32,547 nt of DNA from an uncultured Clostridium sp. GTDB taxonomy: Bacteria; Bacillota; Clostridia; TANB77; CAG-508. The translations under genes were made by a program, and so were the position numbers. The stretch lies in contig USDF01000017.1 in the NCBI GenBank assembly GCA_900553405.1, positions 1 through 32,547 on the forward strand, written 5' to 3'. This document shows, piece after piece, positions 30,281-32,547 of this stretch. Numbering within the stretch: position 1 is the stretch's first letter; each line of letters opens with the position of its first letter. Under the pieces are notes generated by a model. The model was not told where the DNA came from. It searched no databases and saw only the letters and a list, made by a program, of their open reading frames with translations.

Positions 30281-31195
30281 TTATTCTTTATAAAATTTTC
30301 CTTGCCATAAATCTCTTGCTCTAAATCGTTTTTCAAATCCGTGCAATATCCACATTTTATGCTTATTCCAATATGGTGCTACTAATATATCTTTTGGAGC
30401 ATCTCCTGAAATTCTGTGTATTATTAAATTTGGATTTAAGTGTACCATTATATCTATTAGAGTTTCTATGTAATCATCTAAATCTAATGCTTTATATTTC
30501 CCTTTTCTATACATATCTGCCAATACTGTATTTTCTACAACATATGTTGAGTGTATTTTTACTCCCTGCAATTTGTGTTTATTTATAAAATTAACTGTAT
30601 CTTCTATGTCTTTTTTGGTTTCGTTTGGAAGTCCAACCATTATATGTGCCACAACATCTATATCATATTTGTTTAGTATTTCTACCGCTTCTGTAAATTG
30701 TTTAGATGTATAACCTCTGTTTATTAGTTTTCCAATTTCATCATTACTTGTTTGAAGCCCAAGCTCTACACATACATAATATTTTTCTTTATAACTTGCT
30801 AACAATTTTGCTACTTCTTCATTTATGCAATCTGGTCTTGTTCCTACTTCTAGTCCTACAATTCTATCATCTATTAATGCAGAATCATATTTTTGCTTTA
30901 AGTTTTCTACTGTATCATATGTATTTGTAAAGTTTTGAAAATACACTATGAATTTGTTAGCTCTCTTAGCTCTATATGTAGTAAAATAGTGTTTTACTTG
31001 TTCTTCTACACTTTCCTTGCAAGTAATTAGTTCTCCGGAACCTTGCTCACTACAGTATATGCATCCTCCATACCCTATTTTCCCATCTCTATTTGGACAA
31101 GTAAATCCACCATCTACACATATTTTTAAAGTTCTTTCTCCAAATTTTTCTTTCAAATATTCATTTAAATGTTTATATCTTTCCATATCTTCCAT
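30281..31195 (-). CDS. TIGR01212 family radical SAM protein (YtqA/YhcC-like)
   Basis: A 304-aa cytoplasmic radical SAM enzyme of unknown reaction. It has GGFTCPNRDG (residues 29-38) and GGCIYC (43-48), so the three cluster cysteines are C33, C45 and C48, a wider spacing than the classic CX3CX2C and typical of this family. It continues with GLEVGTRPDCI, VELGLQTS and AHIMVGLPNET. The C-terminus RISGDAPKDILVAPYW is also family-like. The start is either the ATG at 31195 or three codons later (31186), where GGAAG is better placed. Single gene, convergent with the regulator. Confidence 0.9.
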   Translation of the reverse strand: MEDMERYKHLNEYLKEKFGERTLKICVDGGFTCPNRDGKIGYGGCIYCSEQGSGELITCKESVEEQVKHYFTTYRAKRANKFIVYFQNFTNTYDTVENLKQKYDSALIDDRIVGLEVGTRPDCINEEVAKLLASYKEKYYVCVELGLQTSNDEIGKLINRGYTSKQFTEAVEILNKYDIDVVAHIMVGLPNETKKDIEDTVNFINKHKLQGVKIHSTYVVENTVLADMYRKGKYKALDLDDYIETLIDIMVHLNPNLIIHRISGDAPKDILVAPYWNKHKMWILHGFEKRFRARDLWQGKFYKE

Positions 31196-31253
31196 AATGC
31201 ACTTATTATAATAAATATTTTTAAATTTATCAACAAATTACTAATAATATGTG

Positions 31254-31285
31254 GAAAACTCACAGATTTATTCCTGTGAGTTTTC
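31254..31285 (-). terminator. Hairpin over the end of the M23 peptidase gene
   Basis: GAAAACTCACAG (31254-31265) and its complement (31274-31285) make a 12-bp stem with an 8-nt loop that includes the stop codon at 31268. The minus strand has only TTTTC inside the stem, so its terminator activity is moderate. Confidence 0.5.
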
Positions 31286-32326
31286 TCTTTGTTCTACAAT
31301 TGGATCTATTATGTTATACTTTCTTTCATAATCTTTTGTATCTGTGTATGCTTTATATACCTCAGATTTATTTTTCTTTAAAAAATTTATAATTGAATAT
31401 ACGTCAATCCATATTTGGTTAACTCCCTCTTTTTGACATTCATCAAATATAAGTTGCATTCCAAAATGTAAATGTGGAACATTTATATTATTTACATTTT
31501 CTTTTGCACTATATCCAGTCATTCCAAGGTATCCTATTACATCTCCTGCTTTTACTATCTTACCCTCACACATGTCTTTGGCATATGGATGGTCTTTTCT
31601 TAAATGTGCATAATAATAGTATCTTTTTCCGTCAAAACTTCTTATTCCAACTCTCCAACCTCCATACTGGTTCCAACCACATGCTTCTACTATTCCACTT
31701 TCTACCGCTATAATTGGTGTTCCTATAGAGCCCATTAAGTCATTTCCTAAATGGATTCTTTTATATCCATATGATCTTGCATTTCCAAAATCATCATAAT
31801 GACTGAATCCATAATTTTTAGCAATTGGTAAAAATACTTTTATTCCATACTTTTCTTTATATATTTTATTTTGATTTTCATCTAGAGTTTCTATTTGGTA
31901 ATTTCCTATAAATTCATCTAATATTGCTGTATATGCTTCTATATAGTAAGAATATAGTTTCATATCCTTTGTTATTTCATTCATGTTTTCGCCATTTTTT
32001 AGCCTTGCCACTATATCGTCTAAATCTTTTTGTTTAAATTGTTTAAAATTACCACCATATTTTGTAGCCAAATATGAAATAAGTTCAATCCAATTTAATT
32101 TTATTTCTTCATCTTTGTTATGCGAATTTATATCTAATTTTGAAGTTTTTTCTAGTACTTCTAATGGAACATTAAAATCCACCCATTTTATATATTTTTT
32201 CTCTTCTTGTTTTTGTTCCTCTGCAAAAGACTTAACTAAAAAAAACGATCCTATTATTACTATAATTGTTACTGACACAATTAATACAATAGAAAATTTT
32301 TTCATTTTTACCGCTTTAACAATCAT
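31268..32326 (-). CDS. Membrane-anchored M23 family peptidoglycan hydrolase
   Basis: A 352-aa protein with a membrane helix or uncleaved signal at residues 11-33 (FSIVLIVSVTIIVIIGSFFL). A helical outside linker (about 35-165) is followed by a LytM/lysostaphin-like zinc endopeptidase domain. Zinc ligands are visible: HLGNDLMG (the HxxxD motif), and HLHFG near the C-terminus, with the catalytic His in YYYAHL. AGGAGAG lies 8 nt before the first ATG. Substrates of the family are peptide cross-links of the wall. A strong minus-strand terminator lies only 60 nt upstream, so it is either separately transcribed or attenuated. Confidence 0.9.
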   Translation of the reverse strand: MIVKAVKMKKFSIVLIVSVTIIVIIGSFFLVKSFAEEQKQEEKKYIKWVDFNVPLEVLEKTSKLDINSHNKDEEIKLNWIELISYLATKYGGNFKQFKQKDLDDIVARLKNGENMNEITKDMKLYSYYIEAYTAILDEFIGNYQIETLDENQNKIYKEKYGIKVFLPIAKNYGFSHYDDFGNARSYGYKRIHLGNDLMGSIGTPIIAVESGIVEACGWNQYGGWRVGIRSFDGKRYYYYAHLRKDHPYAKDMCEGKIVKAGDVIGYLGMTGYSAKENVNNINVPHLHFGMQLIFDECQKEGVNQIWIDVYSIINFLKKNKSEVYKAYTDTKDYERKYNIIDPIVEQRENSQE

Positions 32327-32383
32327 TTTTTATCTCTCCTATTTTTAATATTTATTCTGTTTTTATAAAAAAATGCATTAAAG

Positions 32384-32443
32384 CAAAAAAAAAAGCGAAC
32401 CTAAGCTTTTCTAACAAATGTAATAAGAAAATCTTAGGCTCGC
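32384..32443 (-). terminator. Strong intrinsic terminator or attenuator upstream of the M23 gene
   Basis: On the minus strand GCGAGCCTAAGATTTTCT pairs with AGAAAAGCTTAGGTTCGC (arms 32426-32443 and 32395-32412; one G-U, one mismatch) and is followed by ten T's. It ends a short minus-strand transcript or attenuates the M23 gene. Confidence 0.8.
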
Positions 32444-32465
32444 AATATTTATCTTCTACAGAAAT

Positions 32466-32482
32466 TTATCATACTATGATAA
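32466..32482. promoter_or_regulatory. Palindrome TTATCAT-ACT-ATGATAA
   Basis: A 7-bp perfect dyad with a 3-nt centre between two minus-strand terminators. It could be an operator or a small RNA hairpin; nothing else supports a role. Confidence 0.3.
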
Positions 32483-32494
32483 GTTTCCTATAAT

Positions 32495-32518
32495 ATAAAA
32501 AAGCGGAATAAATTCCGC
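32495..32518 (-). terminator. Terminator of a minus-strand gene outside the window
   Basis: GCGGAAT (32503-32509) pairs with ATTCCGC (32512-32518), followed on the minus strand by six T's. It ends whatever is transcribed into the window from the right. Confidence 0.7.
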
Positions 32519-32525
32519 CCTCAAA

Positions 32526-32547
32526 GAGCCTGATTAAGTTTAGGCTC
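32526..32547. other. Hairpin at the window edge, possible 3' part of an RNA
   Basis: GAGCCT (32526-32531) and AGGCTC (32542-32547) form a stem directly before the terminator at 32495-32518 in minus-strand order. The minus-strand start GAGCCTAA is repeated in the next terminator (32426-32443). The feature is cut by the window end. Confidence 0.4.

Noticed and set aside
32327..32500. c-di-AMP (ydaO) riboswitch before the M23 hydrolase
   Set aside because: The gap is short and lacks the conserved ydaO cores; only hairpins and T-runs are seen.
1..32547. CRISPR array
   Set aside because: No regularly spaced direct repeats were seen on reading the whole window.

Overview
The window is about 32.5 kb of very AT-rich DNA. 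Counted lines in the pilus genes give about 23% G+C. The gene set and signals (Shine-Dalgarno-led starts, TTGACA/TATAAT promoters, RNase J, a DUF951 protein, class B sortase, YtqA-type radical SAM protein, monoderm type IV pilus genes without a secretin) point to a low-GC Firmicute, most likely an uncultured gut-type member of the Clostridia. I cannot name a species.

Layout. 1-4.0 kb: engB on the plus strand, then on the minus strand a broken PBECR4-like nuclease gene behind a strong promoter and a densely folded RNA, a DUF951 gene and gltX; divergent from gltX is a self-contained 56-residue small-protein gene. 4.0-7.3 kb: rnj (RNase J) with a long leader carrying a terminator-like hairpin, then a ROK-family sugar kinase. 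7.4-16.6 kb: one minus-strand type IV pilus operon, transcribed as pilM-pilN fusion, pilO-like, pilP-like, a 69-residue major-pilin candidate, prepilin peptidase, two minor pilins, pilB, pilT, pilC. A hairpin after the pilin gene and a long REP-like hairpin between pilT and pilC may set the expression ratio of these genes. 16.8-19.6 kb: uppP, a membrane TPR protein and ppa. 19.8-20.3 kb: a small XRE regulator with an overlapping unknown gene. 20.7 kb: tRNA-Leu(UAA) with near-ideal promoter and terminator.

20.9-24.7 kb is an accessory patch after the tRNA: small membrane proteins and three unrecognised soluble proteins, one with clearly higher G+C and an internal duplication. Each is its own transcription unit with strong signals. 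24.7-30.2 kb is a surface module: an NPKTG-anchored B-repeat protein, a class B sortase, a membrane-anchored partner and a divergent large two-HTH regulator. 30.3-32.3 kb holds a YtqA-like radical SAM protein and an M23 peptidoglycan hydrolase. The last 200 bases hold minus-strand hairpins and terminators for something beyond the window.

The best candidate for an undescribed system is at 740-1640. It has a consensus promoter, an RNA with two near-identical hairpin motifs, an 18-bp hairpin, then an RNase-fold toxin-like gene. This is the architecture of a type III (RNA-antitoxin) toxin-antitoxin locus, but with an unrelated putative nuclease that is now interrupted by a nonsense codon.
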